64,000 nt of DNA from Plantactinospora endophytica (GCF_016862915.1 NZ_BONW01000001.1:124001-188000); one strand, 5' to 3'; counted from the stretch's first letter, positions 15,852-23,944 are shown. The notes: generated by a model from the sequence alone, not told the origin. Translations and numbers: made by a program.

Positions 15852-17683
15852 GAGGTGGCGGCGGGACTGGTCGGCGGCTCGTCGAGCAGCCGGGCCGGCA
15901 GGTCGACGAGTCGGGCGCGCAGCAGTTCGCCGAGCGCCTTGGCCTGCGGGTCGAACCGGGTCGAACCGGCGGCGCCGGCCCCCAGCAGGCCATGCAGGAC
16001 GAAGTTGACCGCCCGTAGGTTCGGCAGTTCGTAGCGATCCACCGGCAGCGCGGCGGCCTCCGGCAGCAGTGTGCGCAGGCGCTCCACGGTCAGCCAGCCG
16101 CGCAGCCAGCGGTACCCGTCGGTCGACCGCGCCCACACCCCGAGGTTGGCGTCGCCGCCCTTGTCGCCCGACCGGGCCCCGACCAGCACCCCGAGCGGCA
16201 ACCGCCGGGTCGGGCCGTCCTCCGCCGCTGAACCATCGCGCTCGCTCACGCTGTTGCTCTTGCGGTTACGGTTCCTCTCGCCGTCGCCGTCGCCGTCGCC
16301 GCTGCCGTCGCCGCTGCCGTCGTTGTGGCCGTTGCCGGCCCGGTAGCCGTTGCTGGGCTCGGGCTCGGGGTGGTCGGCGTACGGCGCGGTGAGCGTCGGG
16401 GGTGCGATCTCGACGCGCTCGCCGGAGGGCAGGACCGCGACCTGGCGTACCTGGTCCTGGGCGACCTCCTCGGCGGCGAAGACTCCGTACGGGCTGGCGT
16501 CGCCGGGCGGGGTGGTCAGGGTGCAGCCGGGATAGGAGGCCAGGGCCAGTTCGACGGCGGCGGCCGAGAAGGCCCGCCCGGCCCGCTTCGGGTCGGCGTC
16601 GGTCAGGTGTACGTGCAGCAGCGCGCTCGCCGTCTCGGTGTCGGCCGCGTCGGCGTGGTCGGTACGGGCGAGGGTGAACTCCAGCCCGTCGGTGCCGATC
16701 GCGTCGGTGAGCTGGGCTCGGACCAGTGCCGCCTTCGCCTCGATGTCGAGTCCACAGAGGACGAAGGTCATCGAGTTGCGGAAGCCGCCGAGCCGGGTCA
16801 CCCCGACCTTGAGGGTGGGTGGCGGTGGGGTGCCGCGCGCCCCGCTGACGCGTACCCGGTCGGGGCCGGCGTCGGTCAGGATGACCGTGTCGAGCCGGCT
16901 GACCACGTCCGGGCCGAGGTAGTCGGGGCCGGCGATCTCGTACAGCAGTTGGGCGGTGACCGTCTCCCGGGTGACCGCGCCGCCGGTGCCCGGGTGCTTG
17001 GTGAGCACCGCCGAGCCGTCCGGGTGCAGTTCGGCGACGGGGAAACCGGGCCGGCGCCCGCCGTCCGGCAACTCCGTGAAGAAGCTGAAGTTGCCGCCGG
17101 TGACCTGGGCGCCGCATTCCAGCAGGTGGCCGGTGACGGTGGCCCCGGCGAGCGGATCGAGATCGTCCCGGGTCCAGCCGAAGTGGGCGATCGCCGGGCC
17201 GACCGTCAGCGAGGCGTCGGTGACCCGTCCGGTGACCACCACGTCCGCCCCCTCGCGCAGGCAGGCGGCGATGCCGAACGCCCCCAGGTACGCGTTCGCG
17301 GTCAACGTGCCCGGCCGGTCCAGGGCGTCGCCGTCGACGTACCCGATCCGGACCGGCAGCCCGAGCCGGTCGGCGAGGGTACCCAGCGCGGCGGCCAGCC
17401 CGGCCGGGTTGAGTCCGCCCGCGTTCGTCACAATCCGTACGCCCCGGTCCAGCGCGTTGCCGAGGCAGGGTTCGAGCTGCCGGAGGAAGGTGCGGGCGTA
17501 ACCGAGCTGCGGGTCGCGCTGCCGGTCCCGGCCGAGGATCAGCATGGTCAGCTCGGCCAGGTAGTCGCCGGTCAGCACGTCGAGGTCGCCGCCGTCGAGC
17601 ATCTCTCGCCAGGCGCTGGACCGGTCGCCGTAGAACCCGGACGCGTTGCCGATCCGCAGCACCTCCGCGCCGGCCCCGATCAC
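15848..17683 (-). CDS. AtuA-family (acyclic terpene utilisation / DUF1446) protein
   Basis: 611 residues from a GTG overlapping the upstream stop (GTGA). The main domain (1-440) has EVLRIGNASGFYGDR, TNAGGLNPAG, DVVVTGRVTDASLTVGP and ECGAQVTGGNF, as in AtuA/DUF1446 proteins. After a hydrophilic linker (about 441-481) comes a 110-residue C-terminal domain with VGARSGDKGGDANLGVW, the usual second AtuA-like domain. AtuA is needed for citronellol/geraniol catabolism in Pseudomonas, but its reaction is not established. The linker is encoded by a CGCCGT hexanucleotide microsatellite. The position between dehydrogenase and carboxylase genes supports a role in branched acyl-CoA breakdown. Confidence 0.9.
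   Translation of the reverse strand: MIGAGAEVLRIGNASGFYGDRSSAWREMLDGGDLDVLTGDYLAELTMLILGRDRQRDPQLGYARTFLRQLEPCLGNALDRGVRIVTNAGGLNPAGLAAALGTLADRLGLPVRIGYVDGDALDRPGTLTANAYLGAFGIAACLREGADVVVTGRVTDASLTVGPAIAHFGWTRDDLDPLAGATVTGHLLECGAQVTGGNFSFFTELPDGGRRPGFPVAELHPDGSAVLTKHPGTGGAVTRETVTAQLLYEIAGPDYLGPDVVSRLDTVILTDAGPDRVRVSGARGTPPPPTLKVGVTRLGGFRNSMTFVLCGLDIEAKAALVRAQLTDAIGTDGLEFTLARTDHADAADTETASALLHVHLTDADPKRAGRAFSAAAVELALASYPGCTLTTPPGDASPYGVFAAEEVAQDQVRQVAVLPSGERVEIAPPTLTAPYADHPEPEPSNGYRAGNGHNDGSGDGSGDGDGDGERNRNRKSNSVSERDGSAAEDGPTRRLPLGVLVGARSGDKGGDANLGVWARSTDGYRWLRGWLTVERLRTLLPEAAALPVDRYELPNLRAVNFVLHGLLGAGAAGSTRFDPQAKALGELLRARLVDLPARLLDEPPTSPAATS
16279..16322 (-). repeat. CGCCGT/CGCTGC microsatellite in AtuA-family gene
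   Basis: A run of six-base units of the cgccgt type lies in the linker between the two AtuA-like domains. It encodes alternating Gly-Asp/Gly-Ser residues on the minus strand. A slippage-prone hexamer keeps frame. Confidence 0.8.
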
Positions 17684-18576
17684 GCCGCCCCGCCCGGCCC
17701 GGACAGCGCTGCTCGGTCGGGCCCCGACAGCGCAGCCCCGGTCGGTCCGGACACTGCCGTTTCGCTCGGTCCGTCGTGGCCGACCGGTGTGCGGTGGGCG
17801 GCGGGCTGTCGGCCGGGGCCGGGTGGGCCGGCGAAGACCTGGGCGATGCCGAGCCATTCGGTGGCGACCGGCCCGACCGCGACCAGGGCCAGGTCGGTGT
17901 GGTGCCGCCGCTGGGTGACCAGCAGGCAGAAGTCCAGCGCCGGCCCGGAGATCCGGTCCGCCGCGTCGGCCGGCCCGAACTGCCAGGAGTCGCCGTCGGG
18001 CCCGGTCAGCTCGATCCGTAGCGGTGCGTCGGGGACCGGGCGGCCGTGCGCGGCGAAGGCGTGTCCGACGGTACGGGCGCCGAGGTAGGCGACGTGCCGG
18101 AGCCGGGCGGTCGGCGTACGGGTGATGCCGAGCGCGTCGGCGACGTCTCCGCCGTGCGCCCAGGTCTCCATGATCCGGGCGGTGGCCATCGAGGTGGCCG
18201 ACATCCGGGTGCCGTACCAGGGCAGTCGCTCGCCGGCCGGTACCCCGCGCAGGGCCAGGGCCAGCGCGGATCGGCCGTTCCGCCACCGGTCCAGCAACTC
18301 GGGCGGCGGGGCCAGGAACTCCGCCGCGCCCCGGTCGACGAAGCCGTCCGGATCGGTGGCCGCGTGCCGGATCGAGTGGGCGAACGCGTCGACGTCGGTC
18401 GCGGCCAGCGTGGCGACGTGGTCGGTCCAGGCGAGGTGGGCGATCTGGTGTGCGACGGTCCAGCCCGGCGCGGGGGTGGGCCGGCTCCAGTCGGCCTCGG
18501 GCAGCGCCACCACCAGGGTCTCCAGTTCCGCCGACTCGGCGGCCAGATCCGTCAGCAGACTGTCGAGGTCGACCAT
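17680..18576 (-). CDS. TIGR03084-type DinB/MDMPI-fold protein
   Basis: 298 residues from ATG 18576 with an AAGGAG site. The N-terminal half is a DinB-like four-helix bundle: WSRPTPAPGWTVAHQIAHLAW, LPWYGTRMSATSMATARIMETWAHG. The spaced His residues suit a divalent metal site. A C-terminal domain follows and then a repetitive SGPxxAAL tail. Proteins of this type are regular partners of AtuA-family and carboxylase genes in actinobacteria, and some MDMPI-fold members use mycothiol; the reaction here is unknown. Its stop overlaps the AtuA-family start by 4 bp and it lies 31 bp after the TetR gene. Confidence 0.85.
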   Translation of the reverse strand: MVDLDSLLTDLAAESAELETLVVALPEADWSRPTPAPGWTVAHQIAHLAWTDHVATLAATDVDAFAHSIRHAATDPDGFVDRGAAEFLAPPPELLDRWRNGRSALALALRGVPAGERLPWYGTRMSATSMATARIMETWAHGGDVADALGITRTPTARLRHVAYLGARTVGHAFAAHGRPVPDAPLRIELTGPDGDSWQFGPADAADRISGPALDFCLLVTQRRHHTDLALVAVGPVATEWLGIAQVFAGPPGPGRQPAAHRTPVGHDGPSETAVSGPTGAALSGPDRAALSGPGGAA

Positions 18577-18607
18577 GCGGGGCTCCTTGCCGCTCGGCGG
18601 TGACGGG

Positions 18608-19222
18608 TCAGTGCGGTGCGGTGGCGAGGATCGAGGCGAGTTGTCGTTTCCAGGTGCCGAGCAGGGCGGCGCGTCGGGCCGAGTCGTCGGAGAGCAGGTT
18701 GGCCACCCCGAGCCCGCGGAGCAGGTCGAGGGTCGCCTGGATGGCCTCGCGTACCCCTGGTTGCCGCTCGTCGGCGCCGAGCAGTTCGACGGTGAGCCGG
18801 TGCATCTCGCGGCCGACCCGGGCCTCCAGCGGCACCAGTGCGTCCCGCAGCTCCGGATCGGTCCGACCGGCCAGCCACAGCTCCAGGGCGGCGACGAAGA
18901 GCGGCCCGGTGAACGCGGTGGCCAGCATGTCGACGACCCGGTCGAGCCGCTCGGGACCGGCCGGCAGGTCGACCGCCTCGGCGCGGATCTCGGCCGCCCG
19001 GCGCTCGGCCAGGTGCTCGACGGCGGCCATCACCAGCGCGCTCTTGGTCGGGTAGTGGTGCAGTTGGGCGCCCCGGGAGACGCCGGCCCGGGCCGCCACC
19101 ACGGTTGTGGTGGTGCCGGACCAGCCGCGCTCGACCAGGCACTCCACGGTGGCTTCGAGCACCCGGGCCTGGGTGGCCCGGCTGCGTTCCCGCTGGGGCG
19201 TACGGGTCGGGGTGCCGGACAT
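18608..19222 (-). CDS. TetR-family repressor of the acyl-CoA operon
   Basis: 204 residues from ATG 19222 (an upstream in-frame start at 19249 would overlap the operator). The helix-turn-helix is at about 19-62: RVLEATVECLVERGWSGTTTTVVAARAGVSRGAQLHHYPTK in segments, the standard TetR layout with the HYPTKSAL end. The C-terminal ligand domain is helical and presumably binds an acyl-CoA or a related metabolite. It is the first gene of the operon and an inverted repeat stands just upstream (19243-19270), so autoregulation together with control of the catabolic genes is likely. Confidence 0.9.
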   Translation of the reverse strand: MSGTPTRTPQRERSRATQARVLEATVECLVERGWSGTTTTVVAARAGVSRGAQLHHYPTKSALVMAAVEHLAERRAAEIRAEAVDLPAGPERLDRVVDMLATAFTGPLFVAALELWLAGRTDPELRDALVPLEARVGREMHRLTVELLGADERQPGVREAIQATLDLLRGLGVANLLSDDSARRAALLGTWKRQLASILATAPH

Positions 19223-19242
19223 CTGCCCAGCCTGCCTGCCCC

Positions 19243-19270
19243 GAAACAAACAGTCAAGCCTGCTTGTTTC
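19243..19270. promoter_or_regulatory. TetR operator candidate, 14+14 imperfect palindrome
   Basis: Arms gaaacaaacagtca and agcctgcttgtttc match at 11 of 14 positions around a centre at 19256.5. The AT-rich outer arms stand out from the local GC content. It lies 20 bp upstream of the repressor ATG, the usual place for a TetR dimer site. Confidence 0.7.
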
Positions 19271-19376
19271 TGTCAGGTGGGAGCGGCTTTCCGGTCGTCC
19301 GGTGCAGGGCTCCTACCGTGGGAGAATGGGTCGTCCGAACCGACCTGGTCGTAGGCCCGCAGAGAGGCGATCGCGT

Positions 19377-19553
19377 ATGTCGGGTGCGGCCTTGGTGGTG
19401 ATCGCCGGTTCGATCGTGCTTTTTGCCGCGCTACTGCTGGTGATCATCGGGTTACTGGGTCGGCGTGCGCGGGCCGGGCGGCGGGCGGGCCGATACACGT
19501 CACGCTCAGGCAACTCGTCAGACAACAGCTCGTCGTCGACGGGCGGTGGATGA
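19377..19553 (+). CDS. 58-residue single-pass membrane protein
   Basis: ATG 19377 is preceded by AGAGAGGCG. One long hydrophobic helix (about 5-27) is followed by a basic stretch RRARAGRRAGR and a Ser/Asn-rich tail, so the N-terminus is probably outside and the tail cytoplasmic. An in-frame ATG at 19326, preceded by GGGAG, would add 17 basic residues. I do not recognise a family. It is transcribed away from the TetR gene and could be a small regulator or membrane-complex subunit. Confidence 0.6.
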   Translation: MSGAALVVIAGSIVLFAALLLVIIGLLGRRARAGRRAGRYTSRSGNSSDNSSSSTGGG

Positions 19554-19589
19554 GGCCCGAAAGGTCGCCTTGCCGTAATTTGGAGTTGG

Positions 19590-19618
19590 TTGACGACGTC
19601 CTATGTGGATAGTACGTT
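19590..19618 (+). promoter_or_regulatory. Sigma-70-type promoter TTGACG-17-TACGTT
   Basis: TTGACG (19590-19595) and TACGTT (19613-19618) are separated by 17 bp in an unusually AT-rich patch. Transcription would start near 19625, about 50 nt before the acidic micro-ORF. It is one of the clearest vegetative promoters in the window. Confidence 0.65.
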
Positions 19619-19677
19619 GTGCCTGCTCCGTGTCGTGCCGGGGCAGTTGGCTTCGGGTTGAAGGGCAGGTCGACAGG

Positions 19678-19776
19678 ATGTTCGACGAACTGATCGAGGA
19701 AGTCCAGGAAGACCTCGACGAGCTGGAGGACGCACTGGAGGACGTCGGCATCGACGTCGAGATCGACGGCGAGTGA
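19678..19776 (+). CDS. 32-residue extremely acidic peptide
   Basis: ATG 19678 follows GAAGGGCAGG and reads 32 codons to TGA. Sixteen residues are Asp or Glu and there is no Lys, Arg or His, giving a charge near -16. Most third codon positions are G or C (4 of 31 sense codons after ATG end in A), which suggests coding. The pattern FDELIEEVQEDLDELEDAL forms an amphipathic helix with Leu/Ile/Val spacing. A good promoter lies upstream and an XRE regulator gene follows in the same direction. It could be a DNA mimic or a partner peptide of the regulator; this is inference, and I recognise no family. Confidence 0.6.
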   Translation: MFDELIEEVQEDLDELEDALEDVGIDVEIDGE

Positions 19777-19953
19777 TCGTCCGGGGCGGTCGGCACGAGC
19801 CGGCTGCCCCGTCCCCGTCGGCACCGAAAACCACACCGGTAGTCCTGTCGTTCCGCTGAGTACGAACGTCGCGTGTACCGTCCGAGAGGGGCGTTCACCG
19901 TTGTCAGCGGCTGAGCCTCGCCCAGTCCCTTTGCCGGGAAGGTTGTCGCGGGT

Positions 19954-21141
19954 ATGACCCAGACGGACACGATCGGGGCGCGGATCCGGTACTGGCGGCT
20001 ACGCCGGGGCGGCATGACCCAGGCCGTGCTGGCTGGGCTGGCCGGGGTCTCGCAGTCGTACATTTCGCAGGTGGAGGCGGGACGTAAGGGCGTCGAACGT
20101 CGGTCGACCCTGGTCGGCATCGCCTCGGCGCTCCAGGTGACCGTCGCCGACCTGCTGGGCCTGCCCGGCGATCCGACCGATCCGGTCAAGGCAGGCGCCG
20201 CCGACACGGTACCGGCGATCTGGGCGGCCCTGATCGAGATCGAGGAGGGCGAGCGGCGTCCCCCGACCCGGACCGACGCGGAGTTGACGGCCGCGATCGC
20301 GTACAGCGCGGAGTTGCGGGACCGCGCGGACTACCCGGCCATCGCCCGTCTGCTGCCGGGCCTGATGCCGGATGCCGCCGCCCTCGGCGGGGTGTACCTA
20401 GCCCAAGTCGGGTACCACGCTGCGGCGTGCCTGCGACACCTCGGCTATCGGCATCTGGCGCTCTCGGCTGCCCGGGTGGCGTTGGCCGCCGCAGAGGCGG
20501 CCGAGTCGCCGGCTTGGATCGGCGCGGCCCGATTCGCCTGTACCCAGGCACTGCCGATCGAGGCGGCCGGGATCGCGAGTCGGGTTGCCGATCGGGCCCT
20601 GGCCGATCTCCAGGCTGCGGCGTCAGCCCGGGACGTACGCCAGATGCTCGGTCAACTGCACCTGTCGGCGGCCCTCACCTCCACGGTGGACGGCCGGCTC
20701 GACGACACCCGGGCGCATCTGGCGGAGGCGAGCCGGGAGGCGGAGGGCCTCGGTGAGCCCGAGGACGGTGCCGGCTTCAACCACTGCGGCTTCGGCCCGA
20801 CCAACGTGGGGCTCTGGGAGATGTCGATCGCGGCGGAATGCGGCGAGTACGGCCGGGTGCTCGAACTGAGCCGTTCGGTCCGTCCCGATGCGCTGCGAGC
20901 CGCCATCCGGCATTCGTCGTACTGGATGGACCTCGGACGGGCGTTGGCGCACTCCGGCCGGTCCGATCGAGAGGCGCTTGTGGCGTTCATGCGAGCCGAA
21001 CGCGCCGCGCCGGCACCGTTCGCGCTGAACCCGCTGGCCCGGGACGCGGTGTTGACGATGGTTCGCCGGGCGCGACGGCGTTCGGTCTCCGAGGACCTGC
21101 GGATCCTTGCCCGCAGGTTCGGTGTGGATGCTGCCGCATAA
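19954..21141 (+). CDS. XRE-family helix-turn-helix regulator with TPR-like C-terminus
   Basis: 395 residues from ATG 19954. Residues 7-70 are a Cro/C1-type HTH: IGARIRYWRLRRGGMTQAVLAGLAGVSQSYISQVEAGRKGV in pieces, then LVGIASALQVTVADLLGL. The rest is a run of helical pairs (AALGGVYLAQVGYHAAACLRHLG, ALIRHSSYW-like segments) resembling TPR sensors that bind peptides or other ligands in actinobacterial and RRNPP-type regulators. Two small genes follow on the same strand and an acidic micro-ORF precedes it. Regulation by a short peptide is an attractive but unproven reading. Confidence 0.88.
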   Translation: MTQTDTIGARIRYWRLRRGGMTQAVLAGLAGVSQSYISQVEAGRKGVERRSTLVGIASALQVTVADLLGLPGDPTDPVKAGAADTVPAIWAALIEIEEGERRPPTRTDAELTAAIAYSAELRDRADYPAIARLLPGLMPDAAALGGVYLAQVGYHAAACLRHLGYRHLALSAARVALAAAEAAESPAWIGAARFACTQALPIEAAGIASRVADRALADLQAAASARDVRQMLGQLHLSAALTSTVDGRLDDTRAHLAEASREAEGLGEPEDGAGFNHCGFGPTNVGLWEMSIAAECGEYGRVLELSRSVRPDALRAAIRHSSYWMDLGRALAHSGRSDREALVAFMRAERAAPAPFALNPLARDAVLTMVRRARRRSVSEDLRILARRFGVDAAA

Positions 21142-21367
21142 CCGTGAGTAATTAGCCCACTGTTCAGCAATCCGTAGCCTTGCCGTCACGGAAGTGGCGC
21201 CCCGATCCCCGTCGGCAAACGGCATAGCGGGTGCCGCGTCCGCTCCGCAGGTGCGAGACGGCTTCCCCTTACCGCTTCGTACCTGGTCGACGGGTGCGGT
21301 GGTCGGTGCCGTGTGGGCCCGGCCGCCGCGCTCTCAGGAATCAGGACTTGGCGGCGAGGAGACTGCG

Positions 21368-21628
21368 ATGCGCGGATGGTGGCGGGCCCGCCGGGCCGAT
21401 GCGACGTTCGACCTGGTGGGACCGGCGACGACCTATCCCGCCCAGCGGGGCGGCTACGCCGAGGGCGCCGCCCCGGCCGAGCGGCAACCACCGGATCCGC
21501 CCGCGCCACCCGAGGAGCCATCGCCTGCGGGGGCAGAGCCGAGCACGGACGGGGAGATCGACGAGCCGGACAGGGCCGGCGGAACTGGCCGGCGGCGCGG
21601 GTACCGGCGGGACGGTATCGGCCGATGA
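21368..21628 (+). CDS. 86-residue Pro/Glu-rich hypothetical protein
   Basis: ATG 21368 with GAGGAG nine bases upstream. The sequence starts MRGWWRARRADATFDL and then becomes Pro-, Ala-, Glu- and Gly-rich, ending in a basic RRRGYRRDG tail, so it is probably disordered apart from the aromatic N-terminus. It overlaps the next gene by ATGA. No family is recognised. It is likely in the same transcript as the following gene and possibly the XRE gene. Confidence 0.55.
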   Translation: MRGWWRARRADATFDLVGPATTYPAQRGGYAEGAAPAERQPPDPPAPPEEPSPAGAEPSTDGEIDEPDRAGGTGRRRGYRRDGIGR

Positions 21629-22038
21629 CGGAGCAGGCGGGGAGCGGTCGCCGCCCGGGGCTGGTGATTGCCCGGACCGTGATCGCGATGCGTCGGACCG
21701 CTGGGCGGTGCTGGCACTCCAGAGCGGACGGAACGGCGGGATGCGTCCTGCTCGACTGGGCAGTCGAGGGGGTCACTCGGCGTACTCTGAGGCTGGCCGC
21801 TCGGCGGATCGTCGCTGAGCACTGGCCGACCGCCGCTGATGGCTGTCCGGTCTGCGGGACGCCGGACTGCCCGGCGTTTCGGACCGCCGTCGCGTACCTG
21901 GATTTGATCGGCGACGACTACCTGCCACTGCCGGTACGGTCCGGCGATGCGCTGCTGGTACCGGCGGTCTCGACGGTGGTTGCCGTCCGGGCCGCCGATG
22001 CGGCGGTGGACGGGTCGGTCGGGTCGGCTCCAGAGTGA
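21625..22038 (+). CDS. 137-residue protein with CxxC...C motif
   Basis: ATG 21625 overlaps the upstream stop. The N-terminal half is basic (RRPGLVIARTVIAMRRTAGRCW) and the middle contains LDWAVEGVTRRTLRLAARRIVAEHW, a helix, followed by CPVCGTPDCPAF, a likely zinc-binding knuckle. The C-terminus is hydrophobic but short. I do not recognise a family. Placement behind an XRE-TPR regulator suggests it is that regulator's target or partner. Confidence 0.6.
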   Translation: MTEQAGSGRRPGLVIARTVIAMRRTAGRCWHSRADGTAGCVLLDWAVEGVTRRTLRLAARRIVAEHWPTAADGCPVCGTPDCPAFRTAVAYLDLIGDDYLPLPVRSGDALLVPAVSTVVAVRAADAAVDGSVGSAPE

Positions 22039-22095
22039 TCAACACCGTATCCAACCGACCCGGGCACCGACGGCATGGCGGGGCGGAGAGGCAGG

Positions 22096-22130
22096 AGCCC
22101 CGCACCACCCGTCGGCGGTGATGCGGGGCT
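22096..22130. terminator. Bidirectional hairpin between convergent genes
   Basis: Arms agccccgca and tgcggggct pair perfectly over 9 bp around a 17-base loop, between the end of the 137-residue gene (+) and the end of crp (-). There is no T-run, as is usual for actinobacterial terminators. Confidence 0.6.
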
Positions 22131-22144
22131 GGAGGCGTACGCGG

Positions 22145-22822
22145 TCAGACGCGGGCGCGGCGGGCCAGACGTTCCGGGTCGAGGATGATGATGCTCTTGC
22201 CGTCCAGGCGCAGCCAGCCGCGCGAGGCGAAGTCCGCGAGCGCCTTGTTGACGGTCTCCCGGGAGGCGCCGACGAGCTGGGCGATCTCCTCCTGGGTCAG
22301 GTCGTGGGTGACCCGGAGTACGCCGCCGTCCCGGGTGCCGAACCGGCCCGCCATCTGGAGCAGGTTCTTCGCCACCCGGCCGGGTACGTCGGTGAAGATC
22401 AGGTCGGCCAGGTTGTCGTTCGTCCGGCGCAGCCTGCGGGCGAGCACCCGGAGCAGTTGTTCTGCTATTTCCGGCCGATTGTTCAGCCACGGGCGCAGGG
22501 CCTGCTTGCGCAGCCGGGCGAGCCGGGTGTCGATCACGGCGGTGGCGGTCGCCGTACGCGGGCCGGGGTCGAACAGCGAGAGTTCGCCGACCATGTCGGA
22601 CGGGCCCATCACGGCGATCAGGTTCTGTCGGCCGTCAGCGGCCCGTCGACCAACCTTGATCTTGCCACTCAGGACGATATAGAGGCTGTCGCCTGGTTCG
22701 CCCTCGTTGAAGACGATTTCGCCCTTGCGGACCTCAAGCGTCTCCATGTCCTTCGCGAGTGCCTCGGCAGCCTCGGGGTCCACGCCCTGGAAGATCCCGC
22801 TCCGAGCCAACACCTCGTCCAT
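22145..22822 (-). CDS. crp: Crp/GlxR-type cAMP receptor transcription factor
   Basis: 225 residues from ATG 22822, preceded by GGAGGT; upstream in-frame codons are rejected on this basis. The cyclic-nucleotide domain has [23 protein letters not shown] and [20 protein letters not shown] (the GELS and RTATA phosphate cassette), and the winged helix has [30 protein letters not shown]. Size and sequence match mycobacterial Crp (Rv3676) and corynebacterial GlxR. It regulates many genes in those hosts; cAMP from the cyclase at 474-4562 could be one input (inference). A TAGACT -10-like element lies on the minus strand at 22896-22891. Confidence 0.95.
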   Translation of the reverse strand: MDEVLARSGIFQGVDPEAAEALAKDMETLEVRKGEIVFNEGEPGDSLYIVLSGKIKVGRRAADGRQNLIAVMGPSDMVGELSLFDPGPRTATATAVIDTRLARLRKQALRPWLNNRPEIAEQLLRVLARRLRRTNDNLADLIFTDVPGRVAKNLLQMAGRFGTRDGGVLRVTHDLTQEEIAQLVGASRETVNKALADFASRGWLRLDGKSIIILDPERLARRARV

Positions 22823-23191
22823 CGCGCACCTCCGCCCACGCGAGCCGTCCAGCGGCCGGGTTCCGGCCGGCGATCCGGCGCGCGCCGCCAAGTCTAGGCG
22901 CATGTGAAGAGTAATCGGAGGAGCACCCCTGGAATCTTGATCTGGTGCCGGGGCACGTAACCCCAGATGGGCCGGGGGTACGCCCGGTTTGCCGCGCAGT
23001 GTGCCGGGCCGGGCGGGTCACGTGCCGCCCGAACCGCGTAGAGGCACCGGACACTGGTTGGCTGCGAGACTGTCGAGCTGCCCCGTTTGTGCGTCCGATC
23101 GGGTTGGCGCCGGTTTCCGCCAGCCACGTCCGGAACGATCCAGGGCACGGCCGAGCGGCGGCGGGGACCGGCCGGACCGTAGAGTCGGCCG
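22823..23191. promoter_or_regulatory. Divergent crp / cbiZ intergenic region
   Basis: 369 bp without a convincing gene. On the minus strand it holds the crp ribosome site (GGAGG) and a TAGACT hexamer at 22896-22891. On the plus strand TAGAGT (23180-23185) stands 6 nt before the cbiZ GTG. I saw no Crp-type TGTGA-N6-TCACA site and no cobalamin riboswitch core. The middle is GC-rich with no clear structure. Confidence 0.5.
23180..23185 (+). promoter_or_regulatory. TAGAGT -10-like hexamer before leaderless cbiZ
   Basis: TAGAGT is 6 nt before GTG 23192 and no ribosome site is visible, so the message probably begins at the start codon. Confidence 0.45.
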
Positions 23192-23944
23192 GTGCCTGTC
23201 GAGCCGCTGCTGACCCACCGTCCCGAGGACGGGCGGGACGTCCCGCTGCTGGTCTGGCGACTCGACCGGCCGGCCCTGGCGATCAGTTCCGGCCCGCTCG
23301 GCGGCGGGATCGGGGTACGACACTGGGTGGTCAACGCGACCGTGCCGATGTCGTACCGCCGGGACGACCCGGACGCCCACCTCGGTGAACTGGCCGACCA
23401 CCTCGGCCTGCGCGGACCCGGGATCGGGCTGCTCACCGGCGTCGACGTCGCGGAGGTGGTGATCGCCGACGACGCCGGTGTCCGGGTCTGGGCCACGGTG
23501 GGCCTGGGTGCCCCGATCTGGGCGGCGGCCGATCCCAACCCGGCACCCAACCAGGCACCGAACCCGGCCGGCCCGGCCCACCTCACCGGCCCGGCCCATC
23601 CGATCCGCCGAGCGCATCCGATTGGGCCGGCGCATCCGGTCGGCCCGGCCTACCCGGTCGGCACGGTCAACATCGTCGCGCTGTTGCCGGAGCGGTTGGC
23701 CGACGCTGCCCTGGTCAACGCCGTCGCCACGGTCACCGAGGCGAAGGCGCAGGCGTTGCGCGACCTGGGCCTGCCGGCCACCGGTACCGCCACCGACGCG
23801 GTTGCCGTGCTCTGCCCGCCCGACGGCCCGGCCGCCCCGTACGGCGGACCGAGGTCGCACTGGGGTGCCCGGCTGGCCCGCGCCGCCCACCGGGCGGTAC
23901 GCGACGGCGGCGCCCGGCCGACCGTCCCCTGGTCGAGGCGGTGA
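23192..23944 (+). CDS. cbiZ: Adenosylcobinamide amidohydrolase CbiZ
   Basis: 250 residues. The CbiZ core is visible: LAISSGPLGGGIGVRHWVVNATVP, DDPDAHLGELADHLGL and GIGLLTGVDVAEV, then TVNIVALLPERLADAALVNAVATVTEAKAQAL. CbiZ cleaves the aminopropanol side chain of (pseudo)cobinamides to give adenosylcobyric acid for cobalamin salvage. A non-family insertion (about 112-158) built of five GPAHPI-like units splits the domain before the TVNIV strand; the family otherwise runs straight through. It is the only cobamide gene in the window. It lies divergent to crp, where mycobacteria have Rv3674c-Rv3675-type genes. Confidence 0.88.
   Translation: MPVEPLLTHRPEDGRDVPLLVWRLDRPALAISSGPLGGGIGVRHWVVNATVPMSYRRDDPDAHLGELADHLGLRGPGIGLLTGVDVAEVVIADDAGVRVWATVGLGAPIWAAADPNPAPNQAPNPAGPAHLTGPAHPIRRAHPIGPAHPVGPAYPVGTVNIVALLPERLADAALVNAVATVTEAKAQALRDLGLPATGTATDAVAVLCPPDGPAAPYGGPRSHWGARLARAAHRAVRDGGARPTVPWSRR
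23570..23659 (+). repeat. Five 18-bp in-frame units inside cbiZ
   Basis: Units start at 23570, 23588, 23606, 23624 and 23642 and encode GPAHLT, GPAHPI, RRAHPI, GPAHPV and GPAYPV. The array lies inside the enzyme domain, before a conserved strand, so it must loop out. Confidence 0.88.

Noticed and set aside
22823-23191. Cobalamin riboswitch upstream of cbiZ
   Set aside because: No B12-box or T-loop receptor core was seen, and the gene appears to be leaderless, leaving no leader RNA.
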